NCBI RefSeq assembly: GCF_004405105.1
Contig: NZ_SORW01000010.1
Span: 1-48,445 of the forward strand
DNA length: 48,445 nucleotides
Direction: 5' to 3'
Source: Jeotgalibacillus sp. R-1-5s-1
GTDB taxonomy: Bacteria > Bacillota > Bacilli > Bacillales > Jeotgalibacillaceae
Positions 8,438-18,715 of this stretch are shown in pieces. Below the pieces are notes generated by a model that had not been told where the DNA came from, did not search any database, and saw only the letters and a list, made by a program, of their open reading frames with translations. Position 1 is the first letter of the stretch. Each line of letters starts with the position of its first letter. Position numbers and translations under genes: made by a program.

Positions 8438-9484
8438 TTATGATTTATCCTGGCTTTCCATGATGTCTACGAGCTCTTCCATTTCGTGTGTTTTCATTCT
8501 GGACATGAGACGGTCGACTGCCTGTTTTGGGTCTTCACTGTCAAAAAGTACGTGATAGAGTGCTTCTGTGATTGGCATAGAGACGTTTTGCTTTTTGGCC
8601 AGCTGATAAGCAGCCTTCGTTGTGCGCACACCTTCTACAACCATCCCCATACTCTCGAGCACTTCATCAAGTTTATGTCCTTTTCCGAGCATGTTTCCCG
8701 CTCTCCAGTTTCTCGAATGTACGCTTGTACAAGTGACGATCAGATCACCAACACCGGTTAATCCGGAGAACGTCAGTGGACTTGCACCAAGGGCAGTTCC
8801 CAAACGGGCAATTTCAGCAAGGCCCCGTGTAATCAGGGCAGCTTTTGCATTGTCACCGTAACCAAGTCCGTCCGTGATCCCGGCCGCCAGAGCAATGATG
8901 TTTTTCAAAGCTCCACCAAACTCAACACCTATCACATCTGTATTCGTATACACACGGAAATGCTGGTTCATGAAAGCATCCTGAACAAACCTTGCCGCTT
9001 CGATAGAATCTGAAGCCGCCGTGACAGTTGTCGGATGTCTTTTCACAACTTCCTCAGCATGACTTGGACCTGACAGTACCGTTAAATCTTTCATCACCTT
9101 ATCCGGCAGTGATTCAGAAAGAATTTCAGAAATTCTCAAATGTGTATCCGGCTCAATCCCTTTACTTACATGAACAATTGAAACGGGACTTTCTGCTGCT
9201 TCAATTAATAAAGTTGCAACTTCACGGATCGCTTTTGTCGGTACGGCAAATACAACCATTTTCACGTCTGTAACTGCTTCTTTAAGATCAGCGTACGCGA
9301 CCACATTTTCAGGGAGCAGTGCTTCGCCAAGATACCGTTCATTTTTATGCGTTTCATTAATTAAAACAGCCTGTTCCCGTTTATGAGTCCAGAGTCTGAC
9401 ATCATGACCGTTATCACCCAGAACCAGTGCGAGTGCACTGCCCCAGCTTCCTGCACCAAGAACAGCAATTTTTTGAGGTTTCAT
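8438..9484 (-). CDS. gpsA: NAD(P)-dependent glycerol-3-phosphate dehydrogenase
   Basis: Reduces dihydroxyacetone phosphate to sn-glycerol 3-phosphate, the backbone for membrane phospholipids. The product is 348 residues. The Rossmann motif GAGSWG is at 10-15. The substrate and catalytic block [26 protein letters not shown] and the [10 protein letters not shown] region are intact. A GTG codon (9487) directly precedes the ATG chosen here; the spacing from AGGGGG favours the ATG slightly. It lies 28 bp after der, as in B. subtilis. Confidence 0.97.
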   Translation of the reverse strand: MKPQKIAVLGAGSWGSALALVLGDNGHDVRLWTHKREQAVLINETHKNERYLGEALLPENVVAYADLKEAVTDVKMVVFAVPTKAIREVATLLIEAAESPVSIVHVSKGIEPDTHLRISEILSESLPDKVMKDLTVLSGPSHAEEVVKRHPTTVTAASDSIEAARFVQDAFMNQHFRVYTNTDVIGVEFGGALKNIIALAAGITDGLGYGDNAKAALITRGLAEIARLGTALGASPLTFSGLTGVGDLIVTCTSVHSRNWRAGNMLGKGHKLDEVLESMGMVVEGVRTTKAAYQLAKKQNVSMPITEALYHVLFDSEDPKQAVDRLMSRMKTHEMEELVDIMESQDKS

Positions 9485-9512
9485 CACTTTATCCCCCTAT
9501 GCAATTTTTCGT

Positions 9513-10829
9513 TTATTTTCTCGCTCTCGCAATAATACGAATTGGTGTCCCTTCAAAGCCGAATGCATCGCGAATACGGTTTTCCAGGAATCGTGCATAT
9601 GAGAAGTGAAGAAGTTCCGGTTCATTTACGAAGATCACGAAGGTTGGCGGTTTAACAGCCACCTGTGTAGCATAAAAGATCTTCAGTCTTCTTCCCTTAT
9701 CCGTAGGCGTTGGGTTCATGGCAACTGCGTCCATTACCACTTCATTTAAGATGCTTGACTGTACACGCATCGCATGATTTTCGCTTGCCATATTGATAAC
9801 AGGTAGCAGATTGTGAATACGTTTCTTGGTGAGTGCTGATACAAACACGACAGGCGCGTAATCAAGAAACTGGAAATGATCACGAATGGTTTTTTCAAAC
9901 TTATCCATCGTCTTCTCATCTTTTTCAACGGCATCCCATTTATTTACCACAATTACAACTGCACGGCCTGCTTCATGGGCATAACCTGCAATCTTCTTAT
10001 CCTGCTCAAGGATGCCTTCTTCACCATCAATGAGAACGAGAACAACATCGGAACGTTCAATCGCTCTTAATGCCCTCAGCACACTGTATTTTTCAGTTGT
10101 TTCGTATACTTTCCCTTTTTTCCTCATACCGGCTGTATCAATGATGACATATTCCTGTCCATCATACGTATAAGGTGTATCAACTGCGTCTCTTGTTGTA
10201 CCGGCTACATTACTTACAATAACGCGGTCTTCACCAAGCAGGGCGTTAACAAGGGATGACTTTCCTACATTCGGTCTTCCGATAAGAGAAAACTTGATGA
10301 CTTCCTCACCATAATCTTCTTCGTCTCTTGTGCCAAAATGTTCAGCTGCTGCGTCCAGGAGATCCCCAAGACCCAAGCCGTGTGAACCTGAAATTGGATA
10401 AGGCTCACCAAAACCAAGTGAATAGAAATCATAGACCTGATCGCGCATTTCAGGATTATCCACTTTATTAACTGCAAGCACGACAGGTTTGTTGGTTTTG
10501 TAAAGAATTTTTGCTACATGCTCGTCCGCAGATGTGACACCCTCACGACCGTTTGTCATAAAAATAATGACATCCGCTTCATCAATTGCCACTTCAGCCT
10601 GTTGTCTGATCTGCTCAAGAAACGGCTCATCCCCGATATCGATACCACCTGTATCAATAATATTGAAATCATGTGTCAGCCATTCTGCAGAACTGTATAT
10701 ACGATCTCTAGTTACACCAGGAGTGTCCTCAACGATTGAAACTCTTTCTCCAACGATTCTGTTAAAAATAGTGGATTTCCCTACGTTTGGGCGTCCTACT
10801 ATTGCAACGACCGGCTTTGCTTTTGCCAC
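9513..10829 (-). CDS. der: GTPase Der (EngA), ribosome assembly
   Basis: Essential GTPase with two tandem G domains and a KH-like C-terminal domain, acting in 50S subunit maturation. The product is 438 residues (B. subtilis 436). First G1 motif GRPNVGKS is at 12-19 and the second at about 184-191, with NKVD and NKWD as G4 motifs. The C-terminus ends in the conserved [19 protein letters not shown] at 10838 overlaps the SD AAAGGG. The GTG at 10829 is 8 nt from it and gives [12 protein letters not shown], so I chose that. Confidence 0.97.
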   Translation of the reverse strand: MAKAKPVVAIVGRPNVGKSTIFNRIVGERVSIVEDTPGVTRDRIYSSAEWLTHDFNIIDTGGIDIGDEPFLEQIRQQAEVAIDEADVIIFMTNGREGVTSADEHVAKILYKTNKPVVLAVNKVDNPEMRDQVYDFYSLGFGEPYPISGSHGLGLGDLLDAAAEHFGTRDEEDYGEEVIKFSLIGRPNVGKSSLVNALLGEDRVIVSNVAGTTRDAVDTPYTYDGQEYVIIDTAGMRKKGKVYETTEKYSVLRALRAIERSDVVLVLIDGEEGILEQDKKIAGYAHEAGRAVVIVVNKWDAVEKDEKTMDKFEKTIRDHFQFLDYAPVVFVSALTKKRIHNLLPVINMASENHAMRVQSSILNEVVMDAVAMNPTPTDKGRRLKIFYATQVAVKPPTFVIFVNEPELLHFSYARFLENRIRDAFGFEGTPIRIIARARK

Positions 10830-10995
10830 GACGTTCACCCTTTCTTTTACCCGTACATTCTTCTATGTACAGTATAACAAATAAATACGTGTCCTATTAT
10901 ACGGTTATTAACCTGCATAATTGTATCAGTATTCGATTGGAAACACAATGCGCGTTGAAATGATCAGGTCTAAAATAATTCGCCCGATATCAAAA

Positions 10996-11038
10996 CAGAC
11001 CGGATCAGATGTGAGAAATTTACATCTGATCCGGTCTG
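10996..11038 (-). terminator. Terminator of the ypfD-fni transcript
   Basis: A 17-bp perfect stem starting CAGACCGGATCAGATGT with a 9-nt loop, followed by TTTT on the minus strand. It lies in the 296-bp gap between fni and der; otherwise I see nothing coding there. Confidence 0.8.
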
Positions 11039-11125
11039 AAATATAGGTGTAATTGATACACGATCTTTGCTTAATGATGGTTATAACCCGAAAAGACAAC
11101 CAAGTATAAGGCTTCAAATTGTAAT

Positions 11126-12175
11126 TCATAAACGACTGGCGAAACGTTCCGGATTTAATCCCCTCAGCTTTAACCAATGGTAAGTCTCTCCCGAAATAAT
11201 AACGGACGTTTTCTGAAGGTCATCAATCGTCCGGCAGCCAAGTGCCGCCATCATCATTTTCAAGTCATCCTGATACTGACGTATTTCTTCTATAAGCTGC
11301 TGTTCACCTTCATCAGACAGTATCTTCAGAAACACGCCTGCAACACCTGCAGCAGATGCGCCGAGGCTTAACGATTTCAGAATATCAAAACTGTTACGGA
11401 TCCCTCCGGATGCAAATACGGGTTTTCTTTTTTGATGAGCTGCTTCAATAACCGACACGGCAGAAGGGATTCCCCATTCATTAAAAAATGTACGTTCCCT
11501 TGTCTGGCGGTTGTTTTCGATCTTTGAGAAATTAGTTCCCCCGTATCCACCCGCGTCAATAATCTGAACAGACGTTTCCGCAAGTTTACCGGCCGCTTCC
11601 CTGCTGACGCCGAAACCTGTTTCTTTTACGATAACAGGAACGGGTAGCGCTTCACTTATTGCCTGGATACGCTCAAGCGCACCTCTGAAATCACGGTCTC
11701 CTTCAGGCATGGCTAATTCCTGTATTACGTTCAAGTGAATTTGCAGTGCATTTGCTTCAATCATGTCAACCGCTTCTTTTGCCTGACTTACTGAAGCCTC
11801 ACTTCCGAGGTTAGCAAAAATCAGCCCTTCCGGATTTTCTTTTCTTACAACGGCATAGGTCTCCCGTTCAGAAGGGTCTTTTAATGCTGACATTTGCGAT
11901 CCAACAGCAAGAGCGATACCCGTTTCCCTTGCAGCTCTCGCAAAAGCAGCATTCAACTCCATTGTTCTTATTCCGCCTCCACCAGTCATCGCATTGATAT
12001 AAAAAGGCGAACTCATAGAAAGTCCGCCTGTTACTGAATGGAGCGTAACGTCTTCAACTGAACTGTCAGGAAGAGCCTGATGAACAAATCTTATGTCATC
12101 AAAACCCGATCCCCCCGACTGCCCTGTAGATAATGCGTGCTGGATATGATCCAGTTTACGTTCTGCTCTGCTCAA
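11126..12175 (-). CDS. fni: Isopentenyl-diphosphate delta-isomerase, type 2
   Basis: FMN- and NADPH-dependent interconversion of isopentenyl and dimethylallyl diphosphate, feeding prenyl synthesis (including HepST). The product is 349 residues, equal to B. subtilis Fni. It shows the N-terminal RAERKLDHI, the flavin-site NAMTGGGG, GSQMSALKDPSER, and GGYGGTNFSKIE. A GTG at 12184 overlaps the SD AAAGGTG; the TTG at 12175 is 6 nt from it and gives the family start, so I prefer it. It is 11 bp after ypfD. Confidence 0.95.
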   Translation of the reverse strand: MSRAERKLDHIQHALSTGQSGGSGFDDIRFVHQALPDSSVEDVTLHSVTGGLSMSSPFYINAMTGGGGIRTMELNAAFARAARETGIALAVGSQMSALKDPSERETYAVVRKENPEGLIFANLGSEASVSQAKEAVDMIEANALQIHLNVIQELAMPEGDRDFRGALERIQAISEALPVPVIVKETGFGVSREAAGKLAETSVQIIDAGGYGGTNFSKIENNRQTRERTFFNEWGIPSAVSVIEAAHQKRKPVFASGGIRNSFDILKSLSLGASAAGVAGVFLKILSDEGEQQLIEEIRQYQDDLKMMMAALGCRTIDDLQKTSVIISGETYHWLKLRGLNPERFASRL

Positions 12176-12186
12176 TGTTTTCACCT

Positions 12187-13338
12187 TTATTTATCATTAT
12201 TTAAATCTTTCAGTTTATCCCCGATCATTTCACCAAGCTGGAATCCGGTAGACTCTTCCGGAAGTTCGTATTGCTCACGTCCGCGGGAATCATTTTTAGC
12301 TTCCTGCAGCTCCTTGATAGACAGAGAAAGTCTCTGATCATTTACATTTACATCAAGTACTTTAACCTTTACTTCCTCACCCTCAGAAAGAACCTCATGC
12401 GGTGTTCCGATATGCTGATGTGAGATCTGGGAAATGTGAACGAGGCCTTCTACACCCGGGAATACTTCTACAAACGCACCATAAGATACGAGTCTGCGAA
12501 CCTTACCTTCGAGAACAGCTCCACGTGGTGCTTTGTCCTCAATATCTGACCATGGGCCAGGCAGCGTTTCTTTAATTGATAGTGAAATCCGCTCGTTGTC
12601 GCGGTCGATTGACAGCACTTTCACCTGAACCTGCTGTCCTTCTTCCACTACGTCAGACGGTTTCTCAACGTGCTGATGGGATAGCTGGGAAATGTGAACG
12701 AGACCGTCCACTCCGCCAATATCAACAAATGCGCCAAAATCAGTAATACGCTGAACCGTTCCATCTAGAACGTCCTCAGGCTGAATGCGCTCAAGCAGGG
12801 CTTTCTTCTTCTCCGCTTTTTCACCTTCCACAACCGCACGGTGAGAAAGAATTAAGCGGTTTTTCTCTTCATCAAGCTCAACGATTTTAAAGGACAGGCT
12901 CTTACCTCTGTAATCCTCAAAATCTTCAACGTAATAATCTTCAACCAATGAAGCCGGAACAAATCCGCGGACACCAAGGTCCACTACAAGGCCGCCTTTA
13001 ACGACGTCCTTCACTTCCGCTTCAAACACTTCTTCTTCTTCAAAACGGCGCTTCATTTCTTCCCAGGCTTTCTCAGCCTCAACTTTTCTTTTGGAAAGAA
13101 CAAGAAGCTCTTCTTCTACTTTTGTTACGACGAGATCAAGCTCGTCCCCTTCTTTGACAACATCAGAGGCTTTTTCTACATGGAGGCTCGAGAGTTCAGA
13201 GATCGGAATGATACCATCGATTTTGCTGTCCCTGACATCAACAAGAACCTGTTTTTCCTCCACCTTGGTTACTGTGCCTGTTACACGATTTCCAACCTCT
13301 AATGAATTTACTTCGATATTGTTCATATCCTCTGTCAT
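12187..13338 (-). CDS. ypfD: S1-domain RNA-binding protein (ribosomal S1 homologue)
   Basis: 383 residues with four S1 (OB-fold) repeats at about 17-87, 105-170, 190-260 and 277-347. The last two carry the clearest GAFVDIGG...GLVHISQ motifs. The C-terminal tail is charged and unstructured. Low-GC Gram-positive S1 homologues are shorter than the six-repeat E. coli S1 and are not essential ribosomal proteins; a role in translation or RNA binding is likely but not settled. ATG with SD AGGAGG. It starts the ypfD-fni unit. Confidence 0.93.
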   Translation of the reverse strand: MTEDMNNIEVNSLEVGNRVTGTVTKVEEKQVLVDVRDSKIDGIIPISELSSLHVEKASDVVKEGDELDLVVTKVEEELLVLSKRKVEAEKAWEEMKRRFEEEEVFEAEVKDVVKGGLVVDLGVRGFVPASLVEDYYVEDFEDYRGKSLSFKIVELDEEKNRLILSHRAVVEGEKAEKKKALLERIQPEDVLDGTVQRITDFGAFVDIGGVDGLVHISQLSHQHVEKPSDVVEEGQQVQVKVLSIDRDNERISLSIKETLPGPWSDIEDKAPRGAVLEGKVRRLVSYGAFVEVFPGVEGLVHISQISHQHIGTPHEVLSEGEEVKVKVLDVNVNDQRLSLSIKELQEAKNDSRGREQYELPEESTGFQLGEMIGDKLKDLNNDK

Positions 13339-13464
13339 ATGTACTCCTCCTCAATACCAGACTGCTGAAATTGTATTAAATGTGAAAAAAATCACAGTTT
13401 AACGTTAAATTCAGAATATACTACTAACTTCTAATAAACTGAACAGTTTGTCAAGCGAGAACTT

Positions 13465-14046
13465 TTATCGATGATTGTCGATAAGGGATTTAATTTCCGC
13501 CATGATAATTTCCGTAACCTCTGCTGCGGATGCTTTTCTTTCCTTCAAAGGTCCCATTTCAATCGGTTTTCCGTACACCACTTTTAATCGTTTAAAAGGT
13601 TTGTATGGGCCAATAATCGCACAAGGTACGACGGCAGCGTCTGATCTGAGTGCAAAAAAGCCTGCGCCTGCAAGTCCCTGTCCAAGCTGACCATCCTTAC
13701 TTCTCGTACCTTCAGGGAACAGACCTACAACGTGTCCCTCCTTCAGTTGATTAAGACCTCTTCTAAGCGCTTCACGGTCACCCATTCCTCTTTTTACAGG
13801 AAATGCGTGCAGACCCGGAAGAATATTTTTTAAGACAGGTGCATGAAACAGTTCCTCTTTAGCCATGAATGATACCGGTCGTGTGGCTGTGATCCCCACA
13901 ACGGGTGGATCAAGTACATCAATATGATTGGCACAGATCAAAACACCGCCTTCTTCCGGAATGTGTTCCTTTCCGATAATACGGATTCGATAAAGCGGTG
14001 TTAAAACAGATTTTACAAGCCCTTTGGCAAATGAATATAAACTCAT
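13465..14046 (-). CDS. plsC: 1-acyl-sn-glycerol-3-phosphate acyltransferase
   Basis: Acylates lysophosphatidic acid to phosphatidic acid at the membrane. The product is 193 residues. It has the NHx4D catalytic motif at 40-46 (H41, D46) and FPEGTRS at 110-116. Its start overlaps the cmk stop in an ATGA, so translation is coupled. The B. subtilis region has a different gene here, but cmk-plsC pairs occur in many Firmicutes. Confidence 0.93.
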   Translation of the reverse strand: MSLYSFAKGLVKSVLTPLYRIRIIGKEHIPEEGGVLICANHIDVLDPPVVGITATRPVSFMAKEELFHAPVLKNILPGLHAFPVKRGMGDREALRRGLNQLKEGHVVGLFPEGTRSKDGQLGQGLAGAGFFALRSDAAVVPCAIIGPYKPFKRLKVVYGKPIEMGPLKERKASAAEVTEIIMAEIKSLIDNHR

Positions 14047-14729
14047 AAAATTCCTCCCCTTTCTTCCGCTAAATGTGTGACCTTTTCTACAACTTCGTCG
14101 ATTGTCATTGAAGTTGTATCCAATTCAATCGCATCATCCGCTTTTTTCAAAGGAGAAACCTCTCTAGTTGAGTCAATCATGTCCCTTTTTTCGATTTCCT
14201 TCTTCAGTTGCTCAAAGTCGGATTGAATTCCCTGTTTCTTATGGTCCTCAAGCCTTCTTCTGGCACGTTCGTCTGCACTGGCAATCATAAACACTTTTAA
14301 TTCAGCATCCGGAATGACGGCAGTTCCAATATCTCTGCCATCCATCACAATACCGCCTTCTTCGACAAGTGCCTGTTGGCGTCTGACCATCTCTTCTCTT
14401 ACTTCCTGGTGAAGGGCCACATCAGAAACATTCAATGTTATTTCCTGTTGTCTGATTTCCCGGGTTACTTCTTCTCCATCAAGAAAAACCCGCTGACCTT
14501 CTTCTCCGGGTTTCAACTCTATCACTGTATTCAACAAAAGCGCTGATAATTCCTTCCCGTTTTTAGGATCTATTTCATTTTTTAACGCTTTATAGGTAAG
14601 CGTGCGGTACATCGCTCCAGTATCAATATAAATAAAGCCAAGCTGCTCCGCTATTTTTTTTGCAACGGTGCTTTTACCGGCAGCTGCCGGGCCGTCTAAG
14701 GCAATGCGAATTTTCTTTTGTTCTTTCAC
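14043..14729 (-). CDS. cmk: Cytidylate kinase
   Basis: Phosphorylates CMP and dCMP with ATP. The product is 228 residues. The P-loop GPAAAGKST spans 13-21, followed by YIDTGAMYR and the MDGRDIGT motif of bacterial CMP kinases. It forms a two-gene operon with plsC (4-bp overlap). A promoter candidate lies 44-71 bp upstream. Confidence 0.97.
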   Translation of the reverse strand: MKEQKKIRIALDGPAAAGKSTVAKKIAEQLGFIYIDTGAMYRTLTYKALKNEIDPKNGKELSALLLNTVIELKPGEEGQRVFLDGEEVTREIRQQEITLNVSDVALHQEVREEMVRRQQALVEEGGIVMDGRDIGTAVIPDAELKVFMIASADERARRRLEDHKKQGIQSDFEQLKKEIEKRDMIDSTREVSPLKKADDAIELDTTSMTIDEVVEKVTHLAEERGGIL

Positions 14730-14772
14730 GTGTCTGTCTCCTCTTTCTCACTAAATCTTATTTATCCGCTTT

Positions 14773-14800
14773 ATTGTAACATAAATCATGAGCTTTTCAC
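14773..14800 (-). promoter_or_regulatory. Candidate promoter for cmk-plsC
   Basis: GTGAAA, 16-nt spacer, TACAAT, with TGT forming an extended -10. Confidence 0.5.
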
Positions 14801-14875
14801 TGAATGCGCCTGAATGAAACTTACAATATATCGTGAGCATTCAGCTGAAAAATACCGCTTTCTGGTCATCAAAAA

Positions 14876-14910
14876 AAGACTGAAACTGTGATTGTGTCAG
14901 TTTCAGTCTT
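14876..14910 (-). terminator. Terminator of ypfA
   Basis: 13-bp perfect stem AAGACTGAAACTG / CAGTTTCAGTCTT, 9-nt loop, then seven T residues on the minus strand. Confidence 0.85.
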
Positions 14911-14939
14911 ACAAAGGAGGAATGAGTTCCCCCTGGCAT

Positions 14940-15578
14940 TTACAGCTGCTTCTCTTTCATTCTCAACTGGCATTCAAACGTATACCGGAGTAACAATTGT
15001 CTTTCTATTGTCGTAATACCGCTGAATTTAACCATTCCTATTTCTACACCATTCACTGATTTTGAACGGATATAGGTAGTTTGGCATCTGATATACTGAT
15101 TCTCACCGTTTTTCATCGGGAGAACGAGCATCATATCGAGTTCCTGACCCTTACTGAATGCATACCCCTGTCGAATAATAAATGACAGCCCACCGGCACT
15201 CACATCGTCTGTTACGGTATTGTATGAAGATCCTTCTGTGCGAATGGCTACATCAATAGACGTTTTCACCCGCACAAACTGTCTTCTCTGCACCTTGATC
15301 AGGTCGGATTCTTCCGGCTTTTTTAGTGTGATCATAGGGATATTACCCTGAACACGGCCCCTTACTTCCGTTTCAAAAGAAAATACCTCATTTTTGTCAT
15401 CTGTAAAGCTTACTTTCAGCTGCATTCCGGTCAGAAGAAATACTGTGCGATCCGTCTGTGTGTTAACAGGATAATCTATAAACAGTTTATCACCTTTCAG
15501 ATCAAGTACCCTTCCGCGGAATTTCTCACCGGAAGCGGCATGCATTGGCTCTATAGTTATAACGGTACCGATTTTCAA
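14940..15578 (-). CDS. ypfA: PilZ-domain cyclic-di-GMP receptor, flagellar brake
   Basis: Homologue of B. subtilis YpfA (MotI/DgrA), which binds cyclic di-GMP and inhibits flagellar rotation through MotA. The N-terminal YcgR-like half is followed by a PilZ domain. The ligand motifs are complete: RxxxR (R102, R106) and DxSxxG (D128, S130, G133), numbered from the upstream GTG at 15587. That GTG directly abuts the SD AGGCGG; the TTG at 15578 is better spaced and gives 212 residues, so I chose it with moderate certainty. It lies downstream of ypeB, separated by 120 bp. Confidence 0.9.
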   Translation of the reverse strand: MKIGTVITIEPMHAASGEKFRGRVLDLKGDKLFIDYPVNTQTDRTVFLLTGMQLKVSFTDDKNEVFSFETEVRGRVQGNIPMITLKKPEESDLIKVQRRQFVRVKTSIDVAIRTEGSSYNTVTDDVSAGGLSFIIRQGYAFSKGQELDMMLVLPMKNGENQYIRCQTTYIRSKSVNGVEIGMVKFSGITTIERQLLLRYTFECQLRMKEKQL

Positions 15579-15698
15579 TGGAAACACCCGCCTGTCTGCT
15601 AATTACAAGTATTATCTCATGTAGCAGGATTTTTTCAAGCTGATTTTCCACGATTTATCTGAAATCAAGGACTTATGAACCTAGTGAGCCGTTCCAGC

Positions 15699-17012
15699 TC
15701 AGAGCTTTTCTACTTTCTCCTCCTGACCATTCAGTGCATTAATATATACCCTGAACGTATCATCAGCCACTAAACCGGTAAACTCATAACACAACACACG
15801 CTCATCAAGTTCATTACGGATCATTGTCCTCCTTGTTTCCTGTACATCAAATTTGGAATGTAATAAAGAAATAGCCTCATCCGTACTTAATTCAGGATCT
15901 GGAAGCTGAATATCCTCATTCCCGGCAAGATAATCAATCCCGTTAAAACCTAACACTTCACCTGTATCGAGTGCGACCTTTAAAAAGATCGAATCATCGA
16001 GAACAAATACACCTTCTTCAAGTGATCTGACAAAAGTAAATGAAGCAGTGTTACCATTCTGATAACTTTCTTCCAGACTCATTTGCTTATAACCCTTTTG
16101 CTCTAAGAATTTTTCTGCCTGGACAGATGCTTCATTCAGGCTAAGAGAAGCTTCACCCGGATTGCGGCTGCGGATCAGGAAAATAGGTTGACCCCCGTTT
16201 TTCAAAATGTCCATGGAAGCGTGATCTTCACCATCGTTCCACGAAACCGTATAAAAAGGATAAGAGGATCCGGCAAGGCTTTCTGTTACTTCACCGTTTC
16301 GAACTGATGAGTCTCCGCTGAACTGCTCAGCAACTTTTAAGGCATCCTGCTTGCTGATCTTATTACCCTTAATGTGCTGGAGCTGATTTCTCCGTTCTGC
16401 AGCTGATTGCTGATCCGTCTGAACAAAGGTCTCAGCTGCATAGCCTTTTACCGCTCTATCCATTGAATTGAAACCGTCAATGACACCATTTTGTTCTTCT
16501 GCTGTTAACATTAAATCCTCAAGTGCAAGCCAATTAAGGTTCTCCTCTAGCATTCTCGATTGGACTGCCCGTAATTCTGACTGAAGTTCCTGTGACTGAC
16601 TGTATAGGGTTTCGAGCTTTTCATATTCCTCCGGTGTAAGCGGATCGGATGAGAGATCCCTGACAGCCGTTTCATAACTGAATTGCCCAATCTTTGTTAA
16701 AAACTGCTCCATTTCATTAAATGGTAACAGTCCAAGCGGAAGCTGTCCGATGTCAGAATGGATCATAGATGTTAACCTCCATACTTCTGTCAGGGCAGGT
16801 GTGAGGTTTCTCCCCCCATTCATGGCAAGGGTGGATCCGATTTCATCATTTAAAAGATCCATTTGAAAAGCCATTTCGTTGAATGCCCGCTGATACTGAT
16901 TTTCCATATGATTTTGCAGGGAGTTTTTTTCTCCCTGCTGATAAGCACCCCAGGCAACCGCTGAAAATACACCAAGAAACATCGTAGCAAGTAACAGCTT
17001 TCTCCAATTCAT
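15699..17012 (-). CDS. ypeB: Germination protein YpeB
   Basis: Spore protein needed to place and stabilise the cortex-lytic enzyme SleB. The product is 437 residues, with an N-terminal signal anchor (about residues 5-23), a helical N-terminal half and PepSY-type repeats in the C-terminal half. It lies 15 bp after sleB, the conserved sleB-ypeB pair. ATG with SD AGGAG. Forespore (sigma-G) expression is known for the B. subtilis pair; I could not pick out that promoter here with confidence. Confidence 0.95.
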   Translation of the reverse strand: MNWRKLLLATMFLGVFSAVAWGAYQQGEKNSLQNHMENQYQRAFNEMAFQMDLLNDEIGSTLAMNGGRNLTPALTEVWRLTSMIHSDIGQLPLGLLPFNEMEQFLTKIGQFSYETAVRDLSSDPLTPEEYEKLETLYSQSQELQSELRAVQSRMLEENLNWLALEDLMLTAEEQNGVIDGFNSMDRAVKGYAAETFVQTDQQSAAERRNQLQHIKGNKISKQDALKVAEQFSGDSSVRNGEVTESLAGSSYPFYTVSWNDGEDHASMDILKNGGQPIFLIRSRNPGEASLSLNEASVQAEKFLEQKGYKQMSLEESYQNGNTASFTFVRSLEEGVFVLDDSIFLKVALDTGEVLGFNGIDYLAGNEDIQLPDPELSTDEAISLLHSKFDVQETRRTMIRNELDERVLCYEFTGLVADDTFRVYINALNGQEEKVEKL

Positions 17013-17027
17013 TTTATTACGCTCCTT

Positions 17028-17801
17028 TTATAGGCAGAAAATATGTGCCCCGATCTGTTTGATCTGCGGCCTCGTCCAGATCCATTTACTCGTTGCCGTT
17101 ACAGGATTAAAATAATACAGTGCATTTTCAGACGGATCCCAACCGTTTATCGCATCGAGTACCGCTCTTCTGGCCTGATCATTCGGTGTCAGCCATATTT
17201 GTCCATCTGCCACTGCTGTAAAAGCCAGCGGTTCAAAAATAACGCCTGAAGCTGTATTTGGGAACGCAGGGTCTTCAATTCTGTTTAATATAACTGCAGC
17301 TACAGCCACCTGACCTTCATAAGGTTCTCCCCTTGCTTCACCATAAACAGCGTTTGCCATGATCTGAATATCATTTTTTGAAAACCCTGATGGGAGATCT
17401 GCAGCTGCTTCAGATTTTCTTTTTCCCTTTACCTGATTTTCAAGTGGCGTTCCCCCGTAATAAGTAAACTCCCTTCCATTTTCAATATTTCCCTTCACGA
17501 AGGCCTCATCGTAGTCAGAAGCCTGAACGAGCTTTTGACGTGTTTCCGGACCTGCATATCCATCAATATCAAGGCCATAACTTTCCTGAAAGTTTCTGAG
17601 TGCCCAATACGTTCCCCAACCAAACTGCCCATCAATTTTTCCTTTATAAAACCCGATATACTGAAGTCTTGCCTGTAATTCAATTACATCATCCCCAAAA
17701 GCACCTCGCTGGATTGTCTGGCCACTGAATGCTTCTGCTTCAGAATATAAAGCTAAACATAGTAAAAGCGTTGCCAGTCCTGCAAACCATCTTTTTTTCA
17801 T
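17028..17801 (-). CDS. sleB: Spore cortex-lytic enzyme SleB
   Basis: Lytic transglycosylase that degrades muramic-delta-lactam cortex during germination. The product is 257 residues: signal peptide ending near AEA-F (residues 24-25), a peptidoglycan-binding domain (about 30-92), a basic linker and the hydrolase domain (about 140-257). The predicted catalytic glutamate is E155 in YGEARGE. The frame is open for a further 77 codons upstream (to 18032), but those run through the prsW terminator and lack a signal peptide. SD AGGAGGT before the ATG at 17801 settles the start. It is a little shorter than B. subtilis SleB. Confidence 0.95.
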   Translation of the reverse strand: MKKRWFAGLATLLLCLALYSEAEAFSGQTIQRGAFGDDVIELQARLQYIGFYKGKIDGQFGWGTYWALRNFQESYGLDIDGYAGPETRQKLVQASDYDEAFVKGNIENGREFTYYGGTPLENQVKGKRKSEAAADLPSGFSKNDIQIMANAVYGEARGEPYEGQVAVAAVILNRIEDPAFPNTASGVIFEPLAFTAVADGQIWLTPNDQARRAVLDAINGWDPSENALYYFNPVTATSKWIWTRPQIKQIGAHIFCL

Positions 17802-17927
17802 ATTGACCTCCTGATCAAACATTTTATGGATAGTCTGGTCAGTTTCCGGGGAACTATTCAAAAAGATGATGCCCGACTCTTCAAAACGCTTAATTTTATT
17901 CTGTAAGTGCATTCCATTCATAAAAAA

Positions 17928-17957
17928 GACCCTGCTGTCAATGCATGACGCAGGGTC
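17928..17957 (-). terminator. Terminator of prsW
   Basis: 8-bp stem GACCCTGC / GCAGGGTC with an inner GTCA/TGAC extension, followed by six T residues on the minus strand. It lies 6 bp past the prsW stop. Confidence 0.85.
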
Positions 17958-17962
17958 CAACG

Positions 17963-18631
17963 TTATTTGCTTAATTGATGATGTTGATGTGTCAGAATAT
18001 GTGCTTTTTTCACCTTCCATAAGCCAAGCCACCAGAGGAACAGCATGAAAGGGATAATATAGTAGATCCAGTGCACACTGCTGACAAGAATATAATCGTA
18101 CAGTGTATGCAATGTGACGGGAAGGGCCAGCGAAATGAAGATCAGCCTTTTTTTGTTGCGATCTTTTGTAAATTTTGCTTTTCCTATGTAATAACCCATG
18201 ACAACTCCAAATAAAGCATGACTTGAAACCGGCAAAAGCGCCCTGCCAACGGCGGTTTCCAATCCAAAGACGGCAAGAAACAGCAGATTTTCAAGCGTCG
18301 CAAATCCGAGAGACACCGCAGCACCATACACAATGCCGTCATAAGGTTCATCAAATTCGATCAGATGAATGATATAAAAGTATAAAATAAACCATTTAAA
18401 AAACTCTTCAAGCAGACCATATGACAGAAAAGACTGTAGAATCAGGTTGGAGAATACAACTTCCTCTTCTAATACATACTGAAAAAACATGACAGGAAAC
18501 GTAATAGCCAACCCGAGAATAAATGCTCTCAGCACGGTGAAAACCGGTTCCGTATCATATTGATCACGCAAATAAAAGTAACTGAGTAATGCAAGGCCTG
18601 GTGCAATCGCAGCTGAAATTATTGCAATCAT
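17963..18631 (-). CDS. prsW: Intramembrane protease PrsW
   Basis: Multi-pass membrane protease that makes the first cut in an anti-sigma factor (RsiW in B. subtilis), releasing an ECF sigma factor in response to antimicrobial peptides. The product is 222 residues with about seven or eight hydrophobic segments. E75-E76 in the EEFFKW motif correspond exactly to the glutamates needed in B. subtilis PrsW; the GFATLEN motif and the HALFG and HTLYDY histidine motifs are also present. A TTG six codons upstream is open, but SD AGAGG favours the ATG at 18631. It is divergent from ansA. No sigW-rsiW pair is in the window. Confidence 0.95.
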   Translation of the reverse strand: MIAIISAAIAPGLALLSYFYLRDQYDTEPVFTVLRAFILGLAITFPVMFFQYVLEEEVVFSNLILQSFLSYGLLEEFFKWFILYFYIIHLIEFDEPYDGIVYGAAVSLGFATLENLLFLAVFGLETAVGRALLPVSSHALFGVVMGYYIGKAKFTKDRNKKRLIFISLALPVTLHTLYDYILVSSVHWIYYIIPFMLFLWWLGLWKVKKAHILTHQHHQLSK

Positions 18632-18684
18632 GAAGGTGCCTCTTTTCAATCTGTTTTTAACATCGTATCATGGAAGGGAATTGA

Positions 18685-18714
18685 ATCATACTTACAATCG
18701 ATTGGAGCTGTCAA
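18685..18714 (-). promoter_or_regulatory. Sigma-A promoter for prsW
   Basis: Consensus TTGACA, 18-nt spacer, TATGAT on the minus strand. The -35 lies at the start of the divergent ansA gene. Confidence 0.7.
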
Positions 18715-18715
18715 A

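Noticed and set aside
10926-11177. 83-codon minus-strand ORF between fni and der
   Set aside because: It spans the long terminator hairpin and has no SD.
17802-18032. 77-codon upstream extension of sleB
   Set aside because: It runs through the prsW terminator and lacks a signal peptide; the ATG at 17801 has a strong SD.
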